Source: Tetragonia tetragonoides (lineage: Eukaryota > Streptophyta > Magnoliopsida > Caryophyllales > Aizoaceae). From it: a DNA stretch of 64,000 nucleotides. Positions 11,401 to 24,199 of this stretch are shown here, in pieces (the stretch's first letter is position 1; each line of letters begins with the position of its first letter). The position numbers and the translations under genes were made by a program. A model generated the notes under the pieces. The model saw nothing but the letters and a program-made list of their open reading frames with translations, was not told where the DNA came from and did no database searches. The stretch is from positions 5,136,501 through 5,200,500 of the forward strand of contig CM076150.1 of the NCBI GenBank assembly GCA_038025085.1. The letters are read 5' to 3'.

Positions 11401-14400
11401 TCTGGTTCTAGTGGCAAGAACATTAGTTTAATTTTTAAAAGTAGCCTTAGCTAAAAATTAGAATTCTAAGACTGATATGCACACATATTTCAGGTGATAA
11501 GGTTGTAAATCAGGATCTGCACTTTGATATAACCAAAACTGGATACACCATGACGGCTAGCTCTGGGCTCTGGCATCCCAAGCTCAAACCCCTTTCTCAC
11601 TGATGCACATCAATAGATTATTTCGTGAATGAGAGCTCATTTTTTTTGTGACCACGAAAAACATGATAAGTAACATACGTACCAGATTTGAGCAAAAAAA
11701 AACAATTTGTTTTTCCAGCAGGGCTCCTGCAAACAATGTCAACACCTGTAGTAGAGAATCACCCAATCAGTGCCTGAAAATAGTTTATTGTCACAGTTTG
11801 ATGCTTGCCTGGAAGCAGGAAGCATAATGTTAAAAAACTTGGGTACAGTCATGTTTCATATTCAACCTGGTCAAAAGCCTGCATTCAACATCAATGTTGT
11901 CGTACCTCATAAATTTTACATCCAACAAAGACAATGTATCACTTCTTGATTTTTCTATTTAATAATCTGGGTGGAGGTATCCATAAGGCCACAGGGCTTT
12001 TTAAAGGTTTCTTTGTTCATCCTGCACCTTTGCTACAGAATGTTATTTTCCAAGGATGTCTATGTCAGATTTATAGCATGGTTGGCAAGCCTTTTTTTCT
12101 CTGATACCAAGTTTGGAGAACTTCAGGTCCTCCTTCCTGTGCAGCTTGATTATTATGAGTAAATTTTACAACATAGCCTCAGTGCCTTCAAAGAGGTTTT
12201 TGCCTAGGCAGGGTAAGGGGGGTCAGTTGTACACAGTGTTACCCCTGTGAAAACGAAGAGGCTGTTTCTATTTGACCCTTGATCCCCGACACGCGACAAC
12301 CATGTGCAACTTCACAATAAATAAAAAGTGCAGACAGTTTGATGAGCTATTTTGATTTAGTCCATGACATTCTAAAGCCAAAAAGTAGTGAATTTTAAAG
12401 TTATCTAAAACGAGGAAAGAAACACCTAAGCACAACCGTACAAACAATAAAGATCCAAGAGTAAGGAAACAGTGGGCAATGCAACTTCATCAAACTATTG
12501 GTCACAGACTTACATGCTCAAGCCTCAGTGAGCCACATATGCAGGAAATGGCCCATGCTGATAAAGCTGTTGCCTCCTCCTCAGACACTAATGCGTTTTG
12601 TACCTTCAATAAGGAAAATACTTTCAGATACAAGTTTTTTGACACATGTCATCCAATGGAAAAGAAGTTCCCAGAACACAAGGCTACAACGATGTTCAAG
12701 GTTGCAGAGAAGGGTATACATCTTTTATATGAAGTAAAAAAAGAAATTACATGTCAACTTCAATTGTCCATGAAATAATGTACCTCTGCCCTCTCAAGAT
12801 TAGTCCTGCATGATCTCAAATCAAGTGGTGAGCCAGAAATATCCAGGACTATTTCACCAGTCCGGTGGAACTCTAAAGGGTGCAAATGCTCCAATGGATG
12901 AAAACTAATGATTGAGCCCCTTGGAGGACAATCTAACTTGTAGTACTCGCATATAATTTGTAATGATCCATGGTTGTTTGCCTGTAAGATTTTGGTTAAT
13001 GAATACAAAGCAGATAAAAATGGATGCATGAATTACAGTAGCCCACAAAATTGAAACTAATGGCACTATGGCAGACTACTTGCAGACCTTAGCCCACTCA
13101 AGGATGTCATTATGGGTGCTGAAATCATCCTGTCCAGAGATAGATGCTTCCTCTGTATCTGCCTCATCATTTTCACTCCTTAAGTGTCTGTCTTCAAAAG
13201 GAGAACCCTGGAAACTGCATCAATCATTTTAAATGTTAATCTCCAGGCACATTAGAGTTAGATACTGATAACAACAATTAAGTTGTACAAGTGTGATGAT
13301 CTTTTATGTCACTGAAACATTTCTAAATTCAGAACTCACTATATAGGAGCACTAGTGGTACCATAATATTCAATATCTCGATATATTTCGAGCATGAATT
13401 AGCAGGACGAATGCAGCATAAAATATGCATACCGTATTCTTTCAAAACATATTGACATCTTTCTGTTATGTTTTCGCAACTTAGAAGTACCATGTTCATC
13501 ATAATAATTATTCGTTTTTCAGTGGAACGTAGCTTGAAGCTTGAACACAACTCAATAGTGTCTCTTACAAGTTCTCAAAATTTCTAGAAGCTACTGAGTG
13601 TCTGAGTGATGTTGAATCCTGGAAAAGAAGAACTCATGCACGGACTTATCGTTTTACATCGTAAGCCAACTAGAGCACATCACAGTGATCAAACATTCAA
13701 GAAAACTAATTTGACTATTGCTGGAAAACAAATTAAGATATTGGGGGCTGATCCAGCACCACTAGAAAAAGGAGGGTATCCTTCACTTTTTGAGGAAGGG
13801 ACTCCCTAGCAAATCTGGCAAATCAAGTTTCTGCTTCATTTGCAACAGCTATATGAGTCACAAACTCTCAGAGAAACAAGTTTAAAATTTGGTAGGGAAT
13901 GATTATTTTATACTTTTGAGGAGGAGATGGTAAGCTAGCATACAACGCAATTACATACCTGGAGGATGGTTCAGAAAAACTCTCAATTTGCTGGCACCGA
14001 AGCAGAGGCCAAACAGCACCAGGTATACACTTCTCCATTGTTGGCTTGCTCATAGCTGAATTGTCAATATCAAAATCACTTGCTTCAGAATTCTGCCGGT
14101 TCACAGAGGGTTCTTTCTCAGATATGACGGTATCTCTTTCATAACTTGTTGTTGTACGAGAATCATCAGTGTCTTCCCTAAACGAGGAAGAATTTCCTTC
14201 AAAATCGGAGTGGGTTAGGAGACTTCCACTATCAGTCCCTCTTGTAGTAGTAGTAGCAGTAGTAGTAGCAGTTGTTTCGGTAAAACTTGATTGATATGTT
14301 CCAACTGTTTCATTCGTCTCATCCTCTGAAACACTTCTTGGTGATATGCCAATTCCATTTTCTTCTAATCCTTCTACCTTGTTAGCTGCATCTGGCACTT

Positions 14401-17400
14401 CCAGATTTAAGACAGCTATACTTTTTGTTAAACGTTCCAACCTTTCTTCCATGAATATTCTACAGGAAATAAAAAATTAATTGTAATACAATTATATGAT
14501 AAAATAATCTGACATATTATCTCAATCTTGGCTATAACAAAACCATTCTACAGATGTAACCCCTAAGTAAGCAGCATTCGTAGGAAATAAATTCATATCA
14601 AATTCTGCTTGGTAACTGACACTGTCATAGACTCGTGTGTCTCCAAGCAAAATAATACAAACAAAATATTTCTATCACTCAAATCACTCCATATCCTATT
14701 TGCTTTGAGATGTTCAGTCATGTGTTTTCCTAGATCACTCACACCCTTGCCCCCACAAACCCAAATGAGCAGCAGCTCTGAGAAGACCATAGAACTCCTT
14801 CCCTCACAAAGTGCTGTCCTGCAAACATTTACGCTAATTTGATTTCTTGAAATAGGTGACAGGAGGCCTAATTTAGTGTGGTTAGTTGGTGTGGCAATAG
14901 ATTTGAACTTTGGCGGAGTGAAAAATGTGCTTGTATTCATGATATGTCAAGCAGTTGTCACAGCAGGATGGGATAAGTAATGGATATCAACCTGCAGGAT
15001 GGACCTCTCCTGTCCAACAACCATGCCGTATGACTCCTTAGGTACAGAAAATTTTCGGTAATTAGGGAAAGTGGTAAGCAAGTTGGCTTAAAGTAAGAAA
15101 CAAAATCACTGAAATTACACAGTTCCAGCTTCATATTGTTGATGCCTCAAATGGAACAAATACACCCAAATTCATATATAATACTTCTAAGACCAGAAAC
15201 TGCTGCTACTCTGCAAAGCCTTTGGTCTTAAAGATACCAGTATAGTTGGTCAACATTATCCAAAATCTAGGGCAATAGAGTTTCTTTTAACAGAATCAAA
15301 TTAACCTGCTGTTCAAACCGCATGGATGATAACTCAATAATAAATTGAGGTTACGTATAACATACCTCTTCAGTACACCAAAATGCAACTCAAAAACTGG
15401 TAGTCGTGAAAGTATACAATAACACCGCTTTGTTGTAAAAATATACCGTCCCAAGCATGAGCTGACAGGTTGGCTATCAGAAATCATAGAAATCAACCGG
15501 GAGGGTTTGTCAACAAGTTCTTCAACCAAAACACAACATCCGTATAAAGTTGAATTATCAGCTACCTGAAAAAAAAAAACAATAATAATAAAAGAAAAGA
15601 AAAAGAAAACCACAACATGAGAAGTTGCCAGGTAAATTTATTAATACTCCACCAAAAATAGCAACATCATTCTAACCAATCCTGAATAGTAGAAAGGTCG
15701 TTTTCATAGAGCAGAGTGAAGAGCATTTAAAACTCATATAAGATTATTACCATGAGACTATGGTTACATTTTGAACAAAAGGAGTTACTTAGAACTCAAA
15801 AGTGTATTTATTTTAAACAATTCCGGCCGTTGAAAAAGAAGTTTTACTTTTCGGACATAAAATAATACATTTTGAATAAAAAGTGTTAACATTGACAGTG
15901 TTACTGCGAAACGGTCTTACACAAGAATGACTCCATTTTCAGAAGATGGAAACAAAGACAAAAAAAAAAAAAGAAAAAAAAAATTGGTAGTCAAATTATT
16001 CAGAAAGAATAACAGTATGATGACATGAGTAGTCGTGAAGGTGTTATTAGTACTAAACGATTTACATTAAAGGAAACAAATAAAAATAGTGAGAGAGGTG
16101 ACAGAAGATCCAAGCATAGATTATAGGAGGTAGAAATTCAAACACGACACACAAAAGGTGGCAGGTGGGAAATCAAACATGGCCTAGAACAAATTAGAAC
16201 CTGGAAGCCCATGGGGGAAACCCTCTGTCAGATTTCCGCTACAAAGATCCTTTATAGTTAGCAAAATAGAATTCTTAAATAATATCAATTAAGCATAAAG
16301 AACTTGGTCTTGAAGAGAGATGGTGCCCGAATAGCTTTAACAGTAAAAGTATGCAGGTACTTCTGTTAAGGTAGTTCTACGATGGACAGTCAAAGCAGTA
16401 GCGGAATGACAAGAAACTCGTGAACAAAATTCTGGTGCAAAAGCCCAAGAATACCAACTCTTTCAACAGGTTATATTCAGATATTTACTCGATTACGATC
16501 ACTGTCTCAGTATTTTGTATATCCAAACATTTAAAACTACAACAGCATTTCTTTGGATTCTGTATGTGCATGGGACGATACAAGAAGTCTCCCCATAATA
16601 GAGCTTGCTAGTGCACAACTGCACAGGAACTAGTAACAAACCAGTTTGAAGTTGTATAGGCGATAGCTAGAAACTAGCTACAAACAAATGCAATCAAGAT
16701 ACATAGCAACAGATATGAAGCTCTTTATCTAAAACACAACAGATATGAAGCTCTTTATCTAAAACACAACGGATATGAAGCTCATTATCTTTAAAACACA
16801 ACAGATATGAAGCTGTAAATTGATTTATTTTTCCCAAGAAGCAAATGTTATAGGGAATGTAAAAGAGTTGCTGAAGCCAGTAAAGTACCTGCAAACGGAA
16901 TACAAAGGACAGCTGACTCTGTTTAAGGTGTTCCTGCAAAATGATAAATAAAGATTAGAAAATTTGGTTCGCTAACAAAAGCCAAAAGTCTAACATATGC
17001 CAAAGTTCTGTTTCTCTTCCTCTGCCTCCCCCCCCCCTTCTCCAGAAAAGAGAGAGAGAGAGAGAGGGGAAAATGGACATCCAGAGCAAAAGTTTCAGCT
17101 ATCTTGAAATTGTAGAAAGCAGTAAACGAGACTTTTTATCTTTATTTTTATTTTGTCATTGAAGAAGATAGAAGTTTAATGTATTTATCACATATTGTAT
17201 TTGCTACAGATGAGCTTCCAATCTTGACCATCACTCTCTTATAGTGGAAGATTGAGATCCGATCTAAATAGTCATTTTAAGCGTGGTTCTCTCTCCACAC
17301 ACACACATACAAGCATTTGCAAAGTGTCACGGACAGGGCAATACATCAGCAATTAGGTAAGAGAATATCATTAGTATTAGATAATTTCAGCATGCAAATA

Positions 17401-20400
17401 CCTGTCCTAAGAGTATTTCATTCAACTCACTCATTGAAGTACTTTTCTCAACCACATGAACCTGTAAACATGAAAGTGAACCCAGTGAGCGCAAAGGAGG
17501 CACACAATAATAAGCAGCATATAAGGAACATACATAAGGAGCCAATGATGATTCCAAGAGAGCAAATAAAAAGTCAGCATATGACAAATAATTTTTAACC
17601 GTTGCCAGGGATATATATGAGAAGAAACAGGAACGAACAAGAATAAAGAAAATTTTAACTTAGGATTATGACACATAGGCTTTCAACAATTGCAACACAT
17701 AAATTGCAAACTCCAGAATGTCTCACATTTTCCATAAATATGTTATCTCCTTCCAAAAATTTGTACCCATATTCCTATAAGAAGCAAAGGGATATGAAGG
17801 CAAAAAAAAAAAAAAAAAAAAAAGAAGGCCCAGTAATCCTGCTTCACGAAGAGTGTAGGGAGGTTACCTTGTCAAGAATCAAGATGCACCTGAGCCCCGC
17901 CCAAGGCAATATTACACTAGGGAATTTTATTAATTTTTTTTGAAATAGGCAAATAGAAGGGACATTCTCACTTTTTACTCTCATTTCCTTTAAATAATAA
18001 ACAATTCAGAGACAATGAATTTATAAGAACTAGAAACATGTGACAAGCATTATGAAGCCGAAGTAAGAATTTATGAACAAAGTGTATAAGTACAAAATTT
18101 CTGAAAAAGAGTCAACAATGTGGAAAGCCAAACTAACTACAACAAAACTCCCATCACAATGAAGCCGAAATTCTACCGTATTGCTTCAAGTTTGTTATTT
18201 TCTTTTTTTTCTTATTAATTTTTTTTTGGGGGGGGGGGTGGTGGGTAAGGAAAATGATACGAAGTTAGGAGCTTATCCTCTCTAGGGTTGCTCCTAAGTC
18301 CTAACCTATCATCAAGTAAAAGCTGGTCCAATTCTTCGGACGGCGAAGTACTCCAGTAAATGAGATATGTAGATTGATGACCATTAGTAGCCCAAACCTT
18401 CTAAGGCTTCTACCAAATTACCTTCTCTATAAACATGACTTACAATGACTGGGTTGCATTCCGCTAGCATGCACTATGCATCAATTACGACATTCGGCGA
18501 CATCGTGACCTTTACTTTGATCACGACCGATACGACAATTATCAAACCCTTATAGCCACAAATCAACTTGTATAGTAGCGTCTTTTGTTGATTGAGTTAA
18601 TGCAAAAAGAAACAAACCAAACCATCTCAAGTGGATTGAGGTGAGTTTTGGATTACACCCCCGTGTATAACGGGGGTGAGTTTTGAATTAGCCTAAACCC
18701 CCAAGTATGATGAGGGTGGGTTCTAGTCTTACCTAAACCCTCGTGTTATCCTAGTTAGGCCAGATAAGTAATACAATAGGGGCAACAAAATACTTGTATG
18801 ATCTTTTTGTTCCACAAACTAATACGAAAAACAGCGAGATGTAGGAGGAATAATCAATATATTGCAATCGACAATCAATATGTATAGAGAAACTGGGAAG
18901 GAAAATATATAAATACACAGAACCAAATGAAATGTAGAATCAACCTCGACACCACCAGGGAAGCAAAATGATAAAAGATCCTTGTATGTAAGTGGCAACT
19001 GCTTTTCTGGGGGGTAAGCAAATAGAACCTGTAAACAAATCAAAATGTTAAGCTCAAGGAGGTGATGTCCAACACATTCAGCATTGCACATGGGAGATAT
19101 GCACCTGAGGTTCAAAGTTAGGCTCCACACGAGAATGATTCTGACCAGTAAGAGAAAATCGAAATTTCCCTGAAACTTCAGACTTTCTTGCAATTAGTTG
19201 TCTTCTTAGTGTCTGAACATCAAAACTAGGATGAAGCCCAACAACAACCATGCTCTCGAAAAGCTTTGATGGCTCTGTAAAAGAACGGTGATCCTACAAA
19301 TGCAAAGAGCAAATAAACATAATATTTAGAGCTATTTATTATAACCAAACCCTGTACTCAGCCTGAAACAAGGAAGTATAAGCATTGCAAAAACAAAGGG
19401 TGATACAAAATTCAGTATGCAAGATGAACTCGCAGTACAAATAATAGAATTTAGACTGATTTGTGTCTCAAAGACTACTCAAAAGAACAAGAACAACAAT
19501 TACCATAAACAAATCAAAGTGGCATGATTGTTTAAACCCCAAAAAAAATATGACCAAAAATAAGAAAACACGTGATGAAGGTACAACTTGAAAAGAGAAG
19601 ATATTACCAAATACTGTAACTGACAGCTCGCCCATAGACGTTTTTGCTTAGTTAAGACTTCTGGATTGTAGGTGAGACTTCTTTTGTCAGGAGGTTGTGA
19701 AAAGCCTTTCAGAACTCTTGATACCTGGTTCTGTATTTTCTTGAGTGGGGAATTACATCCATCATCCTTTGAAGAGAACACCACAGATGGTCGTGGTGAA
19801 CTAACAGCAGTAGCAGCAGCTGCTACAGCTCTTGCAACATACTCTGATGATGGCAATGAAAATGAAGATCTCCATCCAGGGCTGCCTGATTCTTCCGGCT
19901 CAGCCATAATGGAAATTTCTGAAACTTTCTCACCTGAAATAAACATATGAAAAACAACTCCACTTAAAACATTTTTTTTTAGATAAGAGAAAATTTTATT
20001 AATCAAATGGTAAAGAATACAAAAAAAGTGGAGGATAAGGGATCCTCAGTATAAAGTAATCTATCTACACATCACGCCAATGGCGTTGAACTATAGTTAA
20101 AGGAACACCCTTAAAGGCCCCCGCCGCCTTAGCCCAAAGAGAAGCCAAGTAGACTATGTGATCCCAAACATAATCAATAGTTTTCTTAGTCCCGGAGAAA
20201 ATCTTGGAATTCCTCTCCAACCAAGTACACCAAAGAATAGCCATGCAAGCACAACGCCACAACTACTCCACTTGAAACATAAAAACATGCAAATGCGAAT
20301 CTGACACATGGCTATTCAATTACCTCCCCTTCCCCCCCCCCCCCCTACAGCACAAAAAAAGAAAAGAAAAGGTATGCATATTTCACAGCACAACAACTAT

Positions 20401-21563
20401 CAAAATATCAACGGCATACATATTCAAGGACATTTATATAAACCTTTAGCAAATTGTTCTCACAAACCATCAGCTTTGGTAGCTTACTACAGGGATTCTT
20501 CGAGCGTAGCCTATGTGCCTAATTATCGAAACATAATGGTTTACAAATGGAATCTTCAATGTTCTCCAAATATAATGTAGGTATTTACAGATTGAGCACC
20601 ACCTAATTTTTGGCAGTTAAACTAGCATCCAGCTTACATTTTATCATTCTGACGGTATCAAGGACCGTATGCTTTCGAAAGTCTAATTCACAAGAATAAA
20701 AATTAGAACTGTGACCAGCATGTCAACATCTTTTGTATTTTCACAACATAGGACCTTGTTGCTTGAACAAAGTAACAAACTCCCTCCTCATTTTCGCAAA
20801 TGTATTATGCGGATAAGTGATAACTATTATATACATTCAAAGGAAACACATACAAAGCTCAATCTAGTTGTTCAATTTAACATAATCATTTACTTAATTT
20901 ACACCTTAACCCCTAAAACTACAGGGTTTTTCCATTGAATAACGGAAAAGAAAAACATGTGTTGCCAACAATAACATGATCATCAATTAAAATTTGACCA
21001 CCATAGTAGCTTGATCCTAACTTCACACTTCCAAAATCATTTCTCAAACAAGAGCTTGCACAGCACCAAACCCAACCTTTTGAGCCCTTTTCTCCAGCTC
21101 TTGATGCCAAACTTCATCAAAGCAAAGAAATTTGCTCCATAGTTCATCAAAAAAAACATATATAACCTCAGCTACAAAAGCTTAAAATCTTCATAAAGAT
21201 TATAACTTCACATAGCTTCTCATTTTTTTTTCTCAACATAACTTTCCACCCTCTAAACCATCAATCAACATAAGAAAATAGAAAGAGAAAAATAACACAA
21301 AAAACCCCACAAAAAAAAATCCACAAAAAAAACCCACTTTTATATCAGTCATTTAATTCTAGAAACACAAACAAATGGAGCAAAAACATCAAACAAGATG
21401 ATAACAGACAGAACCCAATTCCAAAAACCTCAAAGAAACAAAAACAAAAATATAAAAAAAAAATATAAAAAAAAATATGGCATGACTAACCTTGTGAAGG
21501 GCGAGAATTTTCTCCTTCGTTGAGGAGATGAGAAGAGAGACCCACCACTGGGAAGAAAATCAT
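5423..21563 (-). CDS. DENN (AEX-3) domain-containing protein, 19 coding exons
   Basis: DENN proteins act as guanine-nucleotide exchange factors for Rab GTPases in membrane traffic; this plant subfamily resembles Arabidopsis At2g20320. Exons placed by hand (minus strand): 21491-21563, 19608-19933, 19105-19293, 18945-19028, 17402-17461, 16889-16933, 15366-15565, 13959-14459, 13088-13214, 12784-12981, 12514-12603, 11683-11745, 10484-10558, 10346-10396, 9529-9606, 8522-8656, 8247-8354, 6737-6802, 5423-5491. They sum to 2,538 nt, all phases agree, and the product is 845 residues ending in TAG. The uDENN part (about residues 145-228) has VVVGLHPSFDVQ and FCFPGGV. cDENN parts (about 258-340 and 536-700) have MSELNEILLGQ, FAGALLEKQIVFFCSNL and LIRPYRWQSLLMP. 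The tail (about 700-845) has CSNLRSHTITNVQ. Exon 8 (326-493) is a Ser/Thr/Glu-rich, probably disordered insert with a poly-Thr tract. The start at 21,563 is the first ATG; residue 34 of exon 2 is an alternative. The family is secure, the Rab partner unknown. Confidence 0.93.
5701..5935 (-). mobile_element. SINE-like retroposon in the last DENN intron
   Basis: About 230 bases align with 12,176-12,395 in another intron of the same gene. Shared blocks include CAGTGCCT, the minus-strand AAACAG-CTCT/GGGGTAA...GTGTACA core, and TTTGATGAGCCATTTTGATTTAGTCCA. The core resembles the 3' end of the RTE LINE at 51,360-51,480, as expected for a SINE that borrows an RTE tail. A run of ten or more G lies inside (5,749-5,758). 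Confidence 0.55.
6305..6500. repeat. two-copy direct repeat in DENN intron 18
   Basis: A unit of about 58 bases (GATCGCAGAAG...TGCGTTTTAAGAATATTATACA...CTGTCCCTAGGGACTGT) at 6,311-6,368 is repeated with a few changes at 6,441-6,498. A shorter GAGCAAGGTAGTGA block also occurs twice between them. It is non-coding and spliced out. Confidence 0.7.
7455..7535 (-). mobile_element. SINE-like fragment in DENN intron 17
   Basis: A short third copy of the core found at 5,701-5,935 and 12,176-12,395. It carries GATGTACACAGCATTGCGCC and CAGAAAGAGGCT on the plus strand. It lacks the longer flanking body, so it is a fragment. Confidence 0.45.
12176..12395 (-). mobile_element. SINE-like retroposon in DENN intron 11
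   Basis: Best preserved member of the group. On the minus strand it reads AGAAACAGCCTCTTCG, then GGGGTAACACTGTGTACA, then CCTGCCTAGGC and GGCACTGAGG. This order parallels the RTE LINE 3' end near 51,365-51,460 (GGAAACAGTCTCT, GGGGTAAGACTGCGTACA, CGCCCTAGGCGGG, TTACTGGG). It also shares a roughly 60-base AT-rich block with the copy at 5,701-5,935. Confidence 0.6.
16694..16815. repeat. 30-bp tandem repeat, about four units, DENN intron 6
   Basis: The unit AACAGATATGAAGCTCTTTA plus TCTAAAACAC repeats with a period near 30-32 bases across four adjacent copies, the last truncated at AAGCTGTAAATTG. Few substitutions separate the units, indicating a recent expansion. It is spliced out. Confidence 0.8.
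19973..20264 (-). mobile_element. 5'-truncated L1-type LINE in DENN intron 1
   Basis: On the minus strand it encodes the C-terminal tail typical of plant L1-type LINE polyproteins (ILWCTWLERNSKIFSGTKK near 20,190-20,240, then LASLWA), and it ends in a poly-A seen as T8 at 19,973-19,980. It is bounded by target duplications ACTCCACTTAAAACAT (19,957-19,972) and ACTCCACTTGAAACAT (20,265-20,280), 15 of 16 identical. Only the last roughly 290 bases were inserted, so it is dead on arrival. Confidence 0.82.
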
Positions 21564-21840
21564 GGTAACGATTACAATACTCACAAGATTATATATGCAG
21601 TAATCTTTTTGTTTTTTTTTTTTTAAAATCCCCCTTTTTTTCTTATAAAACGGATACAGTTGAACAAAATTAAAATCAAAATTAATCAGAATAAATTATG
21701 ATTAATGAAGATTCCAACAACAACGGGTTTTGTTTAATTTAATTGGGGAAAAACGCAAAGCTGAGCTGAATGAAGGAGAAATGGGCAAAAGCCGGAAAAC
21801 CCTCTCCTTGTATGCACCAAAAATTCAATACCCTCTATTT

Positions 21841-21856
21841 AATTTATATATAAATT
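21841..21856 (-). promoter_or_regulatory. possible TATA box of the DENN gene
   Basis: A TTATATATAA-type sequence, symmetrical on both strands, lies about 280 bases upstream of the DENN start codon, with GCCAA beside it on the minus strand. Position and composition fit a plant TATA box, but the 5' UTR length is unknown. Confidence 0.3.
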
Positions 21857-22210
21857 GGCAAATTAATTTCCCTTTTCTCTTTTGTTTTCTGGGTTAAGCA
21901 ATAGTTTAGGTTTTTGGAACTTTGCTTTGTTTGTTCTTTCTGGGGTTTAATCACCAGGTGAATATCCCATCTATTTAGGGAAAGTGCAAAGGCAAATATC
22001 TGGTCAGGTTTGGTATTTTGCTATCCGAAATTATCTGTTTTTTTGTAGCGGATTTAGCAAATAAAAGTGTATCCAAATTTGTTACATAATAAATTGAGTT
22101 GAGACAATTGTACTAATTAAGATAAGCTATTAGTAGGGATGTCTTGTTTTATCCAAGGACAATATGACACTAAAATTCCAGATGAATGGTTTATGAGTCG
22201 GTTAACACAA

Positions 22211-22332
22211 AAACTCATATGAGGTAGCCTCAAGGTGAGGCCTTCTCTAACAAGCATGATGTCATGTTTATCAGCTTATGTCATGCATGGCTATAAAGGG
22301 GGCCTTACCTTGAGGCCGCCTCATAGAAGACT
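22211..22332. mobile_element. fold-back MITE, copy 2 of 3
   Basis: The best palindrome of the family. The left arm has CATATGAGGTAGCCTCAAGG and the right arm is its reverse complement with few mismatches (CCTTGAGGCCGCCTCATAGA). The centre contains GCATGATGTCATG. It aligns with copies at 4,231-4,350 and 37,837-37,932. Confidence 0.72.
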
Positions 22333-23124
22333 TTTTGGTTGGTTAATTGGATGTTCGGCTACGATTGGATCGGAGTATTACCTTCGTCCAACTAACGAAA
22401 TGTTGATATTTTTTCTGTTCTAGAAAAAAGTGTGTTATTTGAAGATGTAATTTATAATTATATTTTTTGTCCTCCAGGGTCATCCTAGAATTAACTTGAA
22501 TGTCTTTACCGAAAGTTTTAGATTTTTTTTCCTAAGGTAACTCAATCTCAAAATGTGCTTCTACGTAAGAGGTTTCTTTAGCATCAAAAGTTGGAGCTTC
22601 TAAGTCTTGAAGATCATTGCTTGATGTGCAACAAACACCATATCTTTTGGTTTTTCTTTTTGATGTGAAAATGATCAATATGTGTCTTCAATTTGGGGTT
22701 TAGATAATGGACTTCTCCGTATTTTCTTTTATGATAGATATCAAATATAAATTTATCTTACCTCTTAATGCGTAACTACAGATACTTCATTTTAACAATT
22801 TGATCAATATATGACATTCGATTGGTTATAGATAGCAATTTTCAACAAGCAGGAAAATTTTCAACCCCACTATTTGCTCCATAGAAGTTTTCATGTGTTT
22901 TAGGTGGATGGTTGATATTTGGGTTGTTAGATTCTAGCGTTGGGAAAAAAAAAGAAGTTCAATGTAGCTTAGATTTTGGGAGTCAACTAAATTGGGTTTA
23001 AAGTCAAAGTAGATGAAGCTCTAGTCTCTTGATCTTGGACTCTTGGGCATATGATGAGAATGGGTGCGTGGGAGGTTGGCATGCCGCATGCGTGCTTAGC
23101 TAAGGTCATACTTGATTGGATTTT

Positions 23125-23325
23125 GTAATTAAGGAAGTGTGGTTGAGTGGTAGAGACTCATTTATTCTTAATTAAGTCGAGGGTTCGAATCTCGTCTTGA
23201 GCATGGATTAACTTTAAATTCTTTGACTAGCTGTCTCATCCTTTGAGGTACTTTTCACAAGCCAATTCGGAGAAATTATCACTGTGGTAGAGGGTGAATA
23301 TACTTGGTAGTGAACCAAAAAAAAA
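23125..23325 (+). mobile_element. tRNA-derived SINE with perfect 17-bp target duplication
   Basis: The head has a perfect A-box TGGTTGAGTGG (23,140-23,150) and a B-box GGTTCGAATCT (23,182-23,192), the layout of an internal RNA polymerase III promoter. The body is about 110 bases and ends in A10. The 17-base sequence ATACTTGATTGGATTTT occurs just before (23,108-23,124) and just after it (23,326-23,342) without mismatch. That is a textbook short SINE and a fairly recent insertion. Confidence 0.92.
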
Positions 23326-24166
23326 ATACTTGATTGGATTTTTTAAGAGATAATTGTGAATGTAAGATGATGGTCATGATGTTGACGGGTTTGTACATGG
23401 CACTATTATGGCAGTCAAAAGTGATGTCTCCTCTCTTTTTTAGGCTTGGACTTTGCTGATAAGGATTAAGGCGGGGACCAGTTATTAGTATGATCAGATT
23501 AATAATTGATTACAAGTTTACAACGACAGACGACACATACACTTCTGTTTTTTTTTGTTTTTTTTTTTTTTGGAATCACTACGACGTATACATTTGTTTG
23601 GTAAAGTCATCTAGTGGGAATGTGGGATATCCACAAACATTTCTTATTGTATTAGTGGAAGGGAAGTGAATAGCAAGGAGCAAATTGGCCAGCGGCTCAA
23701 ATAATTATAGATGGTATGATGGTCTCACCGGTTTGGAGGAGGGTAAAGTGAAGAGGATTTTCAAACGGTTGAGGAAGGGATGAGAATTGAACTTTTATCA
23801 TAGGAGAAATTATTGTGTAGTTCAGGAGCATTGTTCCCTCCTCTCACAAAATAGAAAATTATCAATTTAAATTTAGAGTGGGCTCCACTAATTTTGTGAG
23901 AAGAGGGAGCAGTACTCCTCGACTATGCAAAAATTCTCCCCATCGTAGAGGTGGAATGTGAGAATGTAGCGGGCACAACTCCAAACCCCAACTCTCAGAT
24001 ACTTATAGAAGTTGTATCCGTGGCGGATCAGCATATGACATAAAATTGGATCAAAGTTTTAGAGGAATTACATATATTTATATACTTTTTTAGCACCTTT
24101 TGCACAATAAAAGGATGAGAAAGTCTTGTGTCATGTGTGCGTGAGATCAACTCATAAAAGAATGAA

Positions 24167-24168
<2 letters not shown>

Positions 24169-24199
<31 letters not shown>

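Noticed and set aside
12479..12778. 99-codon plus-strand frame
   Set aside because: It overlaps DENN exon 11 on the opposite strand and has no homology of its own.
16694..16815. Regularly spaced repeats as a CRISPR-like array
   Set aside because: Units are contiguous with no unique spacers, lie in a plant intron, and no cas genes exist here.
23130..23200. Possible tRNA gene
   Set aside because: A- and B-boxes are present, but the cloverleaf is incomplete and flanking duplications with a poly-A tail show it is a SINE head.
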